A DNA stretch of 64,000 nt from Photobacterium chitinilyticum (lineage in GTDB: Bacteria > Pseudomonadota > Gammaproteobacteria > Enterobacterales > Vibrionaceae): positions 310,001-374,000 of the forward strand of contig NZ_RJLM01000005.1 of the NCBI RefSeq assembly GCF_004104355.1, written 5' to 3'. Under the pieces are notes generated by a model. The model was not told the origin of the DNA. It ran no database searches and was given only the letters and a program-made list of their open reading frames with translations. Position 1 is the first letter of the stretch. The number at the start of each line of letters is the position of its first letter. Positions 50,417 to 59,101 of the stretch are shown one piece after another. The position numbers and the translations under genes were made by a program.

Positions 50417-52423
50417 TTATGGACACTTAGAGACCATGATTTGCTGAGGCTGACCGTCTGAACTGAATTCTAAGCTCCATACATAACGCCCGGCTTCTGG
50501 AATGGTAACGGCGGTATCCTTGCCGTAACCGCCACGCGCAAGAACGCCTTTCTCGCCAGCCTTCAGGCTTAAACCGTCAGCAGTAAACTGCGGAGTCCAG
50601 TCTCGACTTGCATACTGCATACGAAATGCGCCAGCTTGCTCTTCCTTAACAACCTGATAGACATTGCTCCCCTTGTACTGGAAAGCGCGTTTCGGCTTGT
50701 GTTTCCACCCTGAATCAGAAAAATCGCCAACAACATACAGTGTTTCACCAATCGGTCCTGCTTCTTCAACCGTCGGGTTCTCACACTGCGCCATGAATCC
50801 TTCCCCAGCAAGGGATACTGCGGCAGCAGTCTTCACTTTCACACCGGCAGCAGATGGTTTCTCGATAGATAGGAAACGAGCTTCAAAAGCAGTTAGGGGG
50901 ATATAGTATTTGCCATCTTGCATCTTGATACGATCGCCAGACATCAAATCCACCAAAACGCCTTCGGAACCGACATCAGCACTTTCCAAAGGGATTATAT
51001 CCGCTCTGGATGATGTGCTTACCATATAGAGCAACGCTTCATTTTCTGCCTGCTTATGATCAACATAAACAGCATCAGTTGCCATCACATTCGTTCTCTT
51101 ACCGCTGGACAATGCCGGATGGTTAGCTCGCATAGCCATCAGCTTAGACACATAGTCACGCAGCTCAGCCTGACGCCCACTAAGTGACACTGTCACGCCG
51201 TCAATTTTCGCACTGGTACGGGCAACATGGTCATCGCACAGCCCACGGACAGCACAATCGTCCCCACCATTCTTGTCCGCATAGCCGTCAAGCTGATCGC
51301 CAATTTCTTCACCGTAATACATGGTTATTGGGCCAGTATAAGCCGCCTGAAATGATAGCGCAGCTTTATGGCGCAACCAGTATTCGGCATCTTCCGGAGA
51401 AGCGATATTGCCGCGTTGCAGCAAGTCTCCTAACCTGACCAAATCATGGTTGCCTAACATCAAGTTCGGCTTGGCATGATCCGGATACAGTTTGTGTAAA
51501 TCCATACCTTCAGCTAACCACTCTCCGCCTTTGCCACCGACACTGTTTTCATTGACTGCGAAAGTTTCAACCACACGATAGCGAACCGGGAAGTCAAATG
51601 CCGAGCATAGCGCTGGATCTTCCTGCTTACCGTAGCCGGTTTCATTGATATAGTTTTGGTTGTTCCAAATTTCAGCCACCATGTAGCCCAGAGGATTAAC
51701 GGTTTCACCCTGGTCATTGGTGTAGGTCACCGACTTCGAAGCATTATCTACACTTTTACGGATTTCTTTCCATGCATCAGTAGGAACCTGATAGGCCTGA
51801 TCCAAACGCCAGCCATCAATCTTCAACTCTTTGATCCAATATGTGGCCACTTCTTGATAGAAGGCCAAGCTTTCCGGGTAGCTCACCGGGTTGTTTTCAC
51901 CCTGAGGCAATCGGCCTTCAGGTGACGGAACAACATTACCTTTATGATGGCCAAAGACACCGTCGAAGAATACATACAGGCCTTTTTCGTGCGCTTTATT
52001 GACGAGCTCACGGGCTTTTTCCATCGTACCAAAACGGGGATCAATGGCGAAATAATTACTGGTGAAATAGCCCGTTGCATCCAAGCGATCGGCCCAATGA
52101 TCTTGACCTTCCATCGGAACGGATTCAAAAATCGGTGTCAGCCAAATAGCATTCACACCCAGAGAGTCAATGTAGTCCAACGAGTCAATAATACCTTGCA
52201 GATCACCTTTGTGATGGCTGGTACCGTAACCTGTGCCGTGGCCAATGGTGTCATCACCATTAACAAAACTCTCGACCATCACCTGATAAATGCGCAAATC
52301 ATCAGCCTTAGCTGTTGTTGTCGCATCACAAGCATAAATGGATGTCTCAGACGCAGGTAAAGAGCTGGAACTACCGCACGCAGAAAGTGTCGCAGCAACA
52401 GCCAGCGCAAGGCAAGATTTCAT
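50417..52423 (-). CDS. Alpha-amylase lipoprotein, GH13
   Basis: A 668-residue precursor. Signal MKSCLALAVAATLSACGS with lipobox LSAC anchors it, probably in the outer membrane. GH13 regions: GVNAIWLTPIFES (I-like), DGWRLDQAYQVP with the nucleophile Asp (II), YMVAEIWN with the acid/base Glu (III), and LMLGNHDLVRLGD with the transition-state Asp (IV). The C-terminal about 120 residues (GETLYVVGDFSDSGWKHKPKRAF ...) form a CBM-like starch-binding domain. The ATG at 52423 has AAGGAAC upstream. It would trim starch or glycogen outside the cell. An exact matS match lies inside it. Confidence 0.88.
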   Translation of the reverse strand: MKSCLALAVAATLSACGSSSSLPASETSIYACDATTTAKADDLRIYQVMVESFVNGDDTIGHGTGYGTSHHKGDLQGIIDSLDYIDSLGVNAIWLTPIFESVPMEGQDHWADRLDATGYFTSNYFAIDPRFGTMEKARELVNKAHEKGLYVFFDGVFGHHKGNVVPSPEGRLPQGENNPVSYPESLAFYQEVATYWIKELKIDGWRLDQAYQVPTDAWKEIRKSVDNASKSVTYTNDQGETVNPLGYMVAEIWNNQNYINETGYGKQEDPALCSAFDFPVRYRVVETFAVNENSVGGKGGEWLAEGMDLHKLYPDHAKPNLMLGNHDLVRLGDLLQRGNIASPEDAEYWLRHKAALSFQAAYTGPITMYYGEEIGDQLDGYADKNGGDDCAVRGLCDDHVARTSAKIDGVTVSLSGRQAELRDYVSKLMAMRANHPALSSGKRTNVMATDAVYVDHKQAENEALLYMVSTSSRADIIPLESADVGSEGVLVDLMSGDRIKMQDGKYYIPLTAFEARFLSIEKPSAAGVKVKTAAAVSLAGEGFMAQCENPTVEEAGPIGETLYVVGDFSDSGWKHKPKRAFQYKGSNVYQVVKEEQAGAFRMQYASRDWTPQFTADGLSLKAGEKGVLARGGYGKDTAVTIPEAGRYVWSLEFSSDGQPQQIMVSKCP
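51184..51196. promoter_or_regulatory. matS site within the amylase gene
   Basis: GTGACACTGTCAC matches the matS consensus exactly; about 29.5 kb right of dif. Confidence 0.65.
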
Positions 52424-52469
52424 GTTCCTTGTTATCACAATGGTCTCCTTGATTATATTTATAAGGTAC

Positions 52470-52494
52470 ATTGCGATTATCAGTTAATCGCAAT
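52470..52494. promoter_or_regulatory. Perfect inverted repeat upstream of the amylase (operator or leader hairpin)
   Basis: ATTGCGATTA, 5-base spacer TCAGT, TAATCGCAAT: 10-bp arms, 47-71 bases upstream of the amylase ATG. It could be a sugar-responsive repressor site or a 5' leader stem; not assigned to a known regulator. Confidence 0.5.
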
Positions 52495-52703
52495 TTCCTG
52501 AGACCATCCCTAAAGGGCTTTTAAGCGGCGTAGATAAGGGGGAGTAGATACAAATAATGATACCGGGTGCCGAATAGGCACAAATACAATTAAGGAAGCA
52601 AAAAAAATGAGAACCAGAACATACTTTCACTATCCTCACTAGCATTTAACCAATGAACAATATGTTAACTAGATCAGATATATACTATCAAAAAAACGCG
52701 AAA

Positions 52704-52722
52704 CGGCTATCCGTGATAGCCG
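52704..52722 (-). terminator. Terminator of the LysE-type exporter gene
   Basis: On the leftward strand: CGGCTATC, loop ACG, GATAGCCG, followed by TTTCGCGTTTTTTT. It is about 75 bases past the exporter stop. Confidence 0.65.
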
Positions 52723-52796
52723 CCACATTTAGATAATATAATTATCAAGAACTAACTTAATGTAAACTTTGAAGCTAAATACTGAAGTTTTTTTCA

Positions 52797-53432
52797 TTAC
52801 GCACGACTGTTGCTAAATGCAATTTTGGCTGCTAGTCCGATTAATAACAGCCCTGACACGCCTTCAATAATACGGCTGAAACGTGATGCTTTGGCACTAT
52901 TCACAATCCAGGTACCGAGCATTGCATAAGAGGCATTGCACAAGGTCGCCAAACCACAAAATAGCAAACCGAGTACTAACAGCTGGTAGGTTGCTGACGA
53001 AGCTAGTGACGTATCAATAAACTGGGGTAAAAATGATAAAAAGAACATTGCCACTTTCGGGTTCAATACACTTACAATAACTCCCTGCTTAAACACATTC
53101 GCAGGTTCGTTCCCCTGCTCTGTCAGTGTCAGCTTCGACTCCCCTTTCACGAAGTTTCTAAGCGATGAAAACCCAAGATACAGCAAGTAAGCCGCGCCGA
53201 GGAATTTCACCACAAGAAATGCATACGCCGAGCTCAAAATCAGGGCCGATAAGCCAAACACGGCAGCAAAGGTATGGAACATATAGCCAACACCCAACCC
53301 TAAAGCCGCTTGAGTACCGGCAGAAGCCTTACCCTTCATTGTATTTGATACGATATATATAACATCAGGACCGGGGATTAGATTCAGTGTTAATGACGCG
53401 ATGGCAAAAAGTAGAATCGTATGCATATCCAT
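52797..53432 (-). CDS. LysE/RhtB-family amino-acid exporter
   Basis: A 211-residue inner-membrane protein with six helices and the RhtB signature LTLNLIPGPDVIYIVSNTMKGKASAGTQAALGLGVG near the N-terminus, then LNPKVAMFFLSFLPQF. Members export Lys, Arg, homoserine, Thr or similar. It follows the ACT-domain gene by one base on the same strand, likely one operon, which hints at amino-acid-responsive control. Confidence 0.9.
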   Translation of the reverse strand: MDMHTILLFAIASLTLNLIPGPDVIYIVSNTMKGKASAGTQAALGLGVGYMFHTFAAVFGLSALILSSAYAFLVVKFLGAAYLLYLGFSSLRNFVKGESKLTLTEQGNEPANVFKQGVIVSVLNPKVAMFFLSFLPQFIDTSLASSATYQLLVLGLLFCGLATLCNASYAMLGTWIVNSAKASRFSRIIEGVSGLLLIGLAAKIAFSNSRA

Positions 53433-53843
53433 TTAACTGCTTTTCCTTATATGAAACTCTTTCAGGGCCGCAACGGCGAGCTCTGCTTTATCCGACTGTA
53501 CAAAAACATGGTCATGATAATACGCTGCAATCACATTTGCACTGATCCCCTTATCGGCTAACTTGTTCGCCACAGCCGCAGTCAGGCCAACGGCATCAAG
53601 GCTCGAATGAACAGTCAGTGTTATTGCTTTAAATATGGAATCGTAAGAGTATCCATGCTGTTTGGCAATTTGCTCATCCAACACCAATGTCATGCCTTCG
53701 TCTTCCAAGAAACTGGCAATAGGTTTCAGCCTGGCGACAAGCTCATAGTCTTTTGATTCAACCGTGCAAAAGACAAACTCGCCCTCACGAATTTGAGGCT
53801 CCATATTTTGCAATAGAACATCGAGATCGGTAATCCCAGACAT
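53433..53843 (-). CDS. ACT-domain protein (ACT_7/DUF2241-like)
   Basis: A 136-residue protein made of two ACT-like halves: an N-terminal one (FVFCTVESKDYELVARLKPIASFLEDEGMTLVLDE) and a C-terminal one (ITLTVHSSLDAVGLTAAVANKLADKGISANVIAAYYHDHVFVQ). ACT folds bind amino acids. It is upstream of the LysE exporter with almost no gap, so it may sense the exported amino acid. AAGGAG precedes ATG at 53843; the longer frame from 53867 is not used. Confidence 0.85.
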   Translation of the reverse strand: MSGITDLDVLLQNMEPQIREGEFVFCTVESKDYELVARLKPIASFLEDEGMTLVLDEQIAKQHGYSYDSIFKAITLTVHSSLDAVGLTAAVANKLADKGISANVIAAYYHDHVFVQSDKAELAVAALKEFHIRKSS

Positions 53844-54040
53844 AGCGCGCTCCTTAGGTAAACTCATACCAAAGTCAAAATATATACCATTGAAAAGTCG
53901 GCACTGTCACCTTGCTCAGTCAGTGTGTGACGTATCACATCATAATCTCCACCTCCGTAGTTGACTAAAACAGTCAGGAATAATAACATGCATTAGAAAT
54001 ACAACTTAATAGCCAAAGATTAATAGTCGGAGACGGTAGC

Positions 54041-54202
54041 ATGACCATTTCATTCAAGAAGTTTTTCAAAAAATCAGATGACGAGCAAACTAAAGTGGGC
54101 AAAGAACAAACCGCAGAACAGGCTCAGCCAGAGAACCAGGATAAAGAAAAGAAAGGCAAACACGGTGAACCCGGCTTCTGCTGTGGGTCGTGCTCGCAAT
54201 AA
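54041..54202 (+). CDS. CCGSCS-motif protein
   Basis: A 53-residue protein ending FCCGSCSQ, which is the defining CCGSCS motif of a small-protein family in Shewanella, Vibrio and relatives. A hydrophobic/basic start (TISFKKFFKK), a Gln/Lys/Glu-rich charged middle, and the three-cysteine C-terminus. SD-like AGACGG. The three cysteines suggest metal binding or post-translational modification. A terminator-like hairpin follows. Confidence 0.78.
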   Translation: MTISFKKFFKKSDDEQTKVGKEQTAEQAQPENQDKEKKGKHGEPGFCCGSCSQ

Positions 54203-54243
54203 ACAAAAGAAGCAGAGAAACTTACTGGCTTACCAGATTCCAT

Positions 54244-54277
54244 AAGAACTACCGGCACTGCAGTTTCGGTAGTTCTT
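54244..54277 (+). terminator. Hairpin after the CCGSCS gene
   Basis: AAGAACTACCG, 12-base loop, CGGTAGTTCTT: an 11-bp perfect stem, 41 bases after the stop; followed by AATATATTT. Confidence 0.6.
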
Positions 54278-54441
54278 AATATATTTAATCGCCATAGTGC
54301 TGAAATTCCATATAACCGAGTCTCGGTACAAAACTCAATGTCACTGAAATCGCATTCAATAACAAATACATCAAAAAGCTGTTTTAACTAACATGCCACA
54401 CACTGCTACAATAACTCAGTTAAAATTATTGGCAGAGAAAA

Positions 54442-54792
54442 ATGCAACAAGATCAATTTGAAACCTTAGTAAAAGCACTGTGCGAAAAAGACAACCTACC
54501 TCAGGTACTCGACGCATTAAAAACTCATGAAGAGCAAGAAATTGCCGAGGTTGCAGCATCCCTAGCTGGTCAGTTCAAGCTTGCTGAGATCGAGGGTGAA
54601 AAACGTATCTACCATGTCTCGATGCAAGAAAACGATGACGGCGAAGAGCAAGAGTACGCCGAATGGATCATGAATGAAGGCGATGATGTGATTAAATTTG
54701 TCGCTTGGTTCTTCTATGATATGTTCGATATCAAACAGAAAGACGTTTATCAGGCAGCCGGTCGTACCTATCAGCAGCCGAAGAGAAAATAA
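54442..54792 (+). CDS. Conserved-looking acidic soluble protein, unknown
   Basis: A 116-residue acidic protein (DQFETLVKALCEKDNLPQVLDALKTHEEQEI, DDGEEQEYAEWIMNEGDD) with an aromatic C-terminal half (VAWFFYDMFDIKQKDVYQAA). No signal or membrane segment. SD: GGCAGAG. Not recognised. Confidence 0.6.
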   Translation: MQQDQFETLVKALCEKDNLPQVLDALKTHEEQEIAEVAASLAGQFKLAEIEGEKRIYHVSMQENDDGEEQEYAEWIMNEGDDVIKFVAWFFYDMFDIKQKDVYQAAGRTYQQPKRK

Positions 54793-55050
54793 CGCCCTCT
54801 TCTCTACTTTTGTAAAAAGTCGGTTTATCACTGGCTTTTTATTTAAGTTTTTCAACCATTACTCTCGATTAAAAATGAATCCAAAATCTCAAAACGTGCA
54901 AACTATAGGGTTTGGACTTCATACGAGGTTCCCGCGGTTCATAAAAGCGCATATTTTATAAGCATAAAACTACACCATAACGACCTCTTCTTGGTTTAGC
55001 CAACTTAATCTGTGATAATTCAACCTCATCAATCTTTCAAATGGCTCCCC

Positions 55051-55287
55051 ATGAAACTACTAGTAAGAAACCTTGCTCGCACAACAACTGAAGATGAACT
55101 TAAAGCGTTATTTGAAGCACACGGCGTAGTAGAGTCTTGCAACTTAGTGTTAGATCAGGAAACAGGTAAGTCCAAAGGTTTTGCTTTTGTTGAAATGCCA
55201 GATGCTGACGAAGCTACTGCTGCAATTACCGCACTAAATGGCACAAAAATCGCCAAAAGCAAAGTTCGAGTGAAAGCTGCAGAGTAA
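55051..55287 (+). CDS. Single-RRM RNA-binding protein
   Basis: A 78-residue single RRM. RNP2 is LLVRNL at the N-terminus; RNP1 is KGFAFVEM about 50 residues in; the rest (DELKALFEAHGVVESCNLVLDQETGKS, AAITALNGTKIAKSKVRVKAAE) fits the fold. Such proteins bind single-stranded RNA, often as cold-responsive chaperones in bacteria. The ATG at 55051 is the natural fold start. A fairly long leader (54793-55050) may control it. Confidence 0.9.
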   Translation: MKLLVRNLARTTTEDELKALFEAHGVVESCNLVLDQETGKSKGFAFVEMPDADEATAAITALNGTKIAKSKVRVKAAE

Positions 55288-55351
55288 TACTCACTGATAA
55301 CATACTGAAGGTCAGATCAACACATCTGGCCTTTATACCCAAGTTTCCCGT

Positions 55352-56254
55352 CTAGCTCTCCGATACCCTCTTGCGATATTCCCTTGGTGAACAACCATGA
55401 TATTGACGAAATCGGTGGGTAAAATTGTAGGGATCTGGATAGCCTAAACGCTGTGCAATCATCCCTATCGACCATGTTTCGTAATGAAGTAAATCCTTCG
55501 CCTTTTCCATTCGAAAAGCAATAAGCTTTTGCTGCGTCGAACATCCGTAGAGCTGCTTACAAATCCGATTCAACTGCTCGACACTGATATAACTCTGCTT
55601 GGCAATCCCCTTAACCGTCCACGGGTGATGAAGCTGGGATTCAACCTCGTTGAAAACACTTTGCACTCTCAGTACTGAGTTTGAAGGCGCATTGGAGACC
55701 GAACCCAATAGCAATCTAGATAATTCACTGGCAAATAACTTCCGATAACTGGAACGGCCGCCAATCTCACTATGATACAAATTCAATACTGACCATATCT
55801 GTTCGCAAAGATACGACGGCTCAACTCTCTGCCCACTTTTTACCAAAGGTTGCCACTTCCCTGAGCTTTGCAATAACACCCATGCCATTTTCCAGTTTTG
55901 GCTGGGATCAGCCAACTCAAAACGAAATGGTAAATGCGCAGGCAAAATAGTCAGGGTATTCGCTTCTATCTCTACGACCGAGGTTTCAGTGGTCAATCGT
56001 CCGCGGCCTTCAAGAGTAAACAGCAGAGTATGTATCGACGCCCCTACTCGTTCCACATGATAGCCTTCGGATAATTCAGCCATACCCGCCATGAAGAATT
56101 CATTCTCGCTCAGCTCGGGAAGATCAGACTGGGTTAAAAAACGCTCTTTGCAAGCGTCGGCCAAATACACCTCATCCAGCCAAGTAGATTTAGGTCGTGG
56201 TAAAGGAATGACAGATTCGCACAGGTTTTCTGGTTTTTCTAACATGTCGCTCAC
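55352..56254 (-). CDS. AraC-family transcriptional regulator
   Basis: A 300-residue regulator with an N-terminal cupin-like sensing half (IHTLLFTLEGRGRLTTETSVVEIEANTLTILPAHLPF) and C-terminal double helix-turn-helix (WTVKGIAKQSYISVEQLNRICKQLYGCS, GMIAQRLGYPDPYNFTHRFRQYHGCSPREYR). It is divergent from a MATE pump across only 44 bases, so a shared control region is very likely. Inducer unknown. Confidence 0.88.
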   Translation of the reverse strand: MSDMLEKPENLCESVIPLPRPKSTWLDEVYLADACKERFLTQSDLPELSENEFFMAGMAELSEGYHVERVGASIHTLLFTLEGRGRLTTETSVVEIEANTLTILPAHLPFRFELADPSQNWKMAWVLLQSSGKWQPLVKSGQRVEPSYLCEQIWSVLNLYHSEIGGRSSYRKLFASELSRLLLGSVSNAPSNSVLRVQSVFNEVESQLHHPWTVKGIAKQSYISVEQLNRICKQLYGCSTQQKLIAFRMEKAKDLLHYETWSIGMIAQRLGYPDPYNFTHRFRQYHGCSPREYRKRVSES

Positions 56255-56298
56255 TGCAATGCTCTTATATATTTGCCTCGTATTTTGAGGACAAGCTT

Positions 56299-57672
56299 AT
56301 GACTACACATTTATCAACTCAATCATCACTACCTAAAACCCTGCTTTCCCGCGTGGCAAAACTGGCTTTTCCGGTAGCGGTCCAAAGCGCTCTTGTAGCG
56401 ATTTTGGCACTTGCTGACGTATTGATGGTCAGCGGTTTCGGTCAGGAAGCCACAGCCGCTGTCGGCATCGCATCGAAATGGCATTTTGTTGCCATTATGA
56501 TTATGGCTGGACTTGCCACCGCAAATGGCGTGCTCGTATCACAATACTGGGGCCGCAACGACAGGGTCCATGCCAAAACGGTCACACTCCAATCGTTGAA
56601 ATTCGGTGCCGCAATTATGGTACCTGTTACACTCGTGATTACGATATTTGCACAACAAATCATGCGATTGCAAACTAATGACATGCTGGTTATTAGCCAA
56701 GGAGTGGAATACCTCTGGTATAGCTTCCCTGTGCTGCTCCTGACACATGTTGTTATCACCGCAGAATCTAGCCTGCGATCGAGTGGCGATGCCATGTTAC
56801 CGCTGATCCTTGGTGCTATCACAATTACACTCAACATTGCACTCAACATGATCTTGATTAAAGGCGGGCTGGGCGTGCCTGCAATGGGTGTCGCCGGCGC
56901 TGCACTGGCAACGACTATTGCACGTTTTGCCCAGGTACTGATGATATGGGCCGTTTTGAGATACCGTCAGCATTGGCTATTCACCAGCCGTGCGATTCCC
57001 AAACACCAAACGCTTTGGATGACTTACAAAAAGCTGGCTATCCCCAATTCAGTAAATACGCTGCTTTGGGCTATGGGAACCCTGAGCTATCAGATGATCT
57101 TTGGCCACATGGGTACCACCGAGCTAGCGGTATTCAGTATGCTAGCTCCCTTTGAGTCCCTCTGTTATTCAATGTTCTTTGGTATATCGGTTGCCTGCTC
57201 AGTACTGCTGGGACAGTCACTCGGACGCAACGAATTTGAAACGGCACATACCATGACTAAATTCTTTCTGAAATTTGTCATTGCTCTTGGTGCCATACTT
57301 GGCCTTATGCTGTTTCTGCAACGGGATATTATCCTGGATTGGCTTAGCCTGGATACGGAGAACTTACGACCATACGCACTACCGGCCATCTCTGTGATGA
57401 GCTTTGCCATATGGGTAAAAATGCTCAATATGATCATCATTAATGGCATTTTGCGATCCGGTGGTGAGAACTTGTTCTGTCTGAGGATGGATTTTATTGC
57501 CATGTGGATGATAGGTATTCCAATCACTACCTATGGTGCATTTATCGGTGAATGGGGGTTTGGCTGGGTTTATCTGACAATGCTCAGCGAAGAGTTCATT
57601 AAGTTGGCACTTTGCTTTCACCGCTACCTGCAACGCCGTTGGATGAACAACTTAACCTTACAAACAGCGTAA
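56299..57672 (+). CDS. MATE-family multidrug efflux pump
   Basis: A 457-residue 12-helix protein of the MATE family: SRVAKLAFPVAVQSALVAILALADVLMVSGFG in the first helices, GNDRVHAKTVT in the loop, and the repeated second half (LAIPNSVNTLLWAMGTLSYQMIF). It likely expels cationic compounds with Na+ or H+. AGGACAAGCTT precedes the ATG. Regulated probably by the divergent AraC protein. Confidence 0.88.
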   Translation: MTTHLSTQSSLPKTLLSRVAKLAFPVAVQSALVAILALADVLMVSGFGQEATAAVGIASKWHFVAIMIMAGLATANGVLVSQYWGRNDRVHAKTVTLQSLKFGAAIMVPVTLVITIFAQQIMRLQTNDMLVISQGVEYLWYSFPVLLLTHVVITAESSLRSSGDAMLPLILGAITITLNIALNMILIKGGLGVPAMGVAGAALATTIARFAQVLMIWAVLRYRQHWLFTSRAIPKHQTLWMTYKKLAIPNSVNTLLWAMGTLSYQMIFGHMGTTELAVFSMLAPFESLCYSMFFGISVACSVLLGQSLGRNEFETAHTMTKFFLKFVIALGAILGLMLFLQRDIILDWLSLDTENLRPYALPAISVMSFAIWVKMLNMIIINGILRSGGENLFCLRMDFIAMWMIGIPITTYGAFIGEWGFGWVYLTMLSEEFIKLALCFHRYLQRRWMNNLTLQTA

Positions 57673-57835
57673 ACATTCGGATTGAAAACACAGCTAAACT
57701 ATTTCTAACTATTATTTAAGGTGTCAATCGTTTGATTCTTGTCATGAACATCGGCTTGAGATCCTAACCAGCAACGCTGTCATCTCAAATTCAGCTTGCT
57801 TATTGATTTCACGTCTGACCTGCCGGAGGAAAAGT

Positions 57836-58003
57836 ATGAAGTACAAAATAGTCTGCGATAAGCACGAGTTTGAGTTTGAAAATAAAATAAACTTTCTTCT
57901 CGAACAGGGCTGGAGACTCCATGGCGAAATTGTCGTGAACCTTGTAAACACAGATAAGGACTTAACATGCTGGTACACCCAGTCAATGATTAAAGACGAT
58001 TGA
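57836..58003 (+). CDS. DUF1737-like small protein
   Basis: A 55-residue protein with GGAGG upstream of ATG at 57836. The core ENKINFLLEQGWRLHGEIV follows the DUF1737 pattern (VNxxLxxGWxxxG), a small alpha-beta fold of unknown role found in many bacteria and phages. Confidence 0.7.
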   Translation: MKYKIVCDKHEFEFENKINFLLEQGWRLHGEIVVNLVNTDKDLTCWYTQSMIKDD

Positions 58004-58063
58004 AATCTGTGGCTGCAACTCCCGACCTTTAAGGGCTTGCAGCCCATAATCCAAGGGCTCTCT

Positions 58064-58348
58064 ATGTCTGTCTACACACTGATTCTGGAATACGATGGTG
58101 CGACTTACATGTCGCAGGTAGAAGCCAGTAACGAAAAAGCAGTACTAAACTCATGGTCTGAAGAACTGGATGTGTGCTCTATAGACGGTTTTCCGTTAAT
58201 TGATGCGGAGAAGGTATTGATAGGGCTTGAAGATCAAGCCCCGACACCTGTCCAAAAGTTGACTAATGTCTGGAACTTAACCTTCGCAGTAGGACATGAT
58301 TTAGCCGTACTGCATCTAATCAAAACCGAGCTTCAGATTGATAATTAG
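58064..58348 (+). CDS. Small soluble protein, unknown
   Basis: A 94-residue acidic protein (VYTLILEYDGATYMSQVEASNEKAVLNSWSEEL). Likely an alpha-beta fold; no family recognised. The start at 58064 follows AAGGG. Its 3' end overlaps the 3' end of the convergent methyltransferase gene by 29 bases. Confidence 0.55.
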   Translation: MSVYTLILEYDGATYMSQVEASNEKAVLNSWSEELDVCSIDGFPLIDAEKVLIGLEDQAPTPVQKLTNVWNLTFAVGHDLAVLHLIKTELQIDN

Positions 58349-59027
58349 ATGGCGAACAACTATCAGGGGACATGCCAATACGCTGCATCAGGTACTCATG
58401 GGCATGGCTGGAAATATCACTACCACAAGGCACACGGTTCAAATTACTGGCCGCTACCATCGTCGACCCAGAACCAAAAAATGGATCAACGACAATATCG
58501 CCCTCGGAACTACTTTGCTCAATCAAAGTTTCAATCAAAGCGACAGGCTTCTCAGTCGGATAGCCTCGGTATACGCGTTTTTCTTCCAAAACATCAGGAA
58601 TACCAAGGTTATTGAGCTTCCTCTTTCCCTTCTCAAAGAACAAAATAAACTCATATCTCGCCCTGTAATGGTAACCCATCCCTATTGCGACTTTATCCCA
58701 GACAATTGGCTTCCAAAACTTAAAGCCCACCTGCTCCGCTATTGGTTTGATGTAAAACATGGTTTCCTGATCACAGAACAGATAGAAATGACTATTTTTC
58801 TTTAGGACTCTATATACCTGCTCAAAAAAGGCTTCAAACCTTTGATTGGGGAAAATTGAAAACCATTGGTTGCTTGACCCTTTGCTCTTTTTTAAACGCG
58901 TCGTTGTTCCTACGGCACGGTGTTTCTCCAACGACTCATACGGTGGATCGGTAATCAATAAGTCAACGCTTCCGTCTGGCAGCGTGGATAACCATTCCAC
59001 AGCATCTTGTTTAAATAATTGCATCAA
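58320..59027 (-). CDS. Orphan DNA N6-adenine (or N4-cytosine) methyltransferase
   Basis: A 235-residue beta-class amino-methyltransferase. The catalytic motif DPPY is at 27-30 (SVDLLITDPPYES), the AdoMet-binding motif FGSGST is near residue 187 (VVDPFFGSGSTMVAA), and there is TEKPVALIETLIEQSS before it. No restriction endonuclease lies nearby, so it may act as a regulatory methyltransferase like CcrM or Dam, or protect against a system elsewhere. The target sequence is unknown. It converges with a small gene (29-base overlap). Confidence 0.85.
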   Translation of the reverse strand: MMQLFKQDAVEWLSTLPDGSVDLLITDPPYESLEKHRAVGTTTRLKKSKGSSNQWFSIFPNQRFEAFFEQVYRVLKKNSHFYLFCDQETMFYIKPIAEQVGFKFWKPIVWDKVAIGMGYHYRARYEFILFFEKGKRKLNNLGIPDVLEEKRVYRGYPTEKPVALIETLIEQSSSEGDIVVDPFFGSGSTMVAASNLNRVPCGSDISSHAHEYLMQRIGMSPDSCSPSNYQSEARF

Positions 59028-59101
59028 TAACCTAAATTGCTTAGTTTTACACGAGCAGGTGTTGTATCAAATCTTTCGGGTTATAGATAGAAAAACAAAG
59101 A

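Larger units (their letters stand above)
52424..52796. other. Intergenic region upstream of the amylase
   Basis: About 370 bases with no gene. It contains the inverted repeat at 52470-52494 near the amylase start and the LysE terminator at 52704-52722. Confidence 0.5.

Noticed and set aside
53929-53946. TGTGACGTATCACA as a CRP site
   Set aside because: The half sites are spaced by 4 instead of 6 bases.
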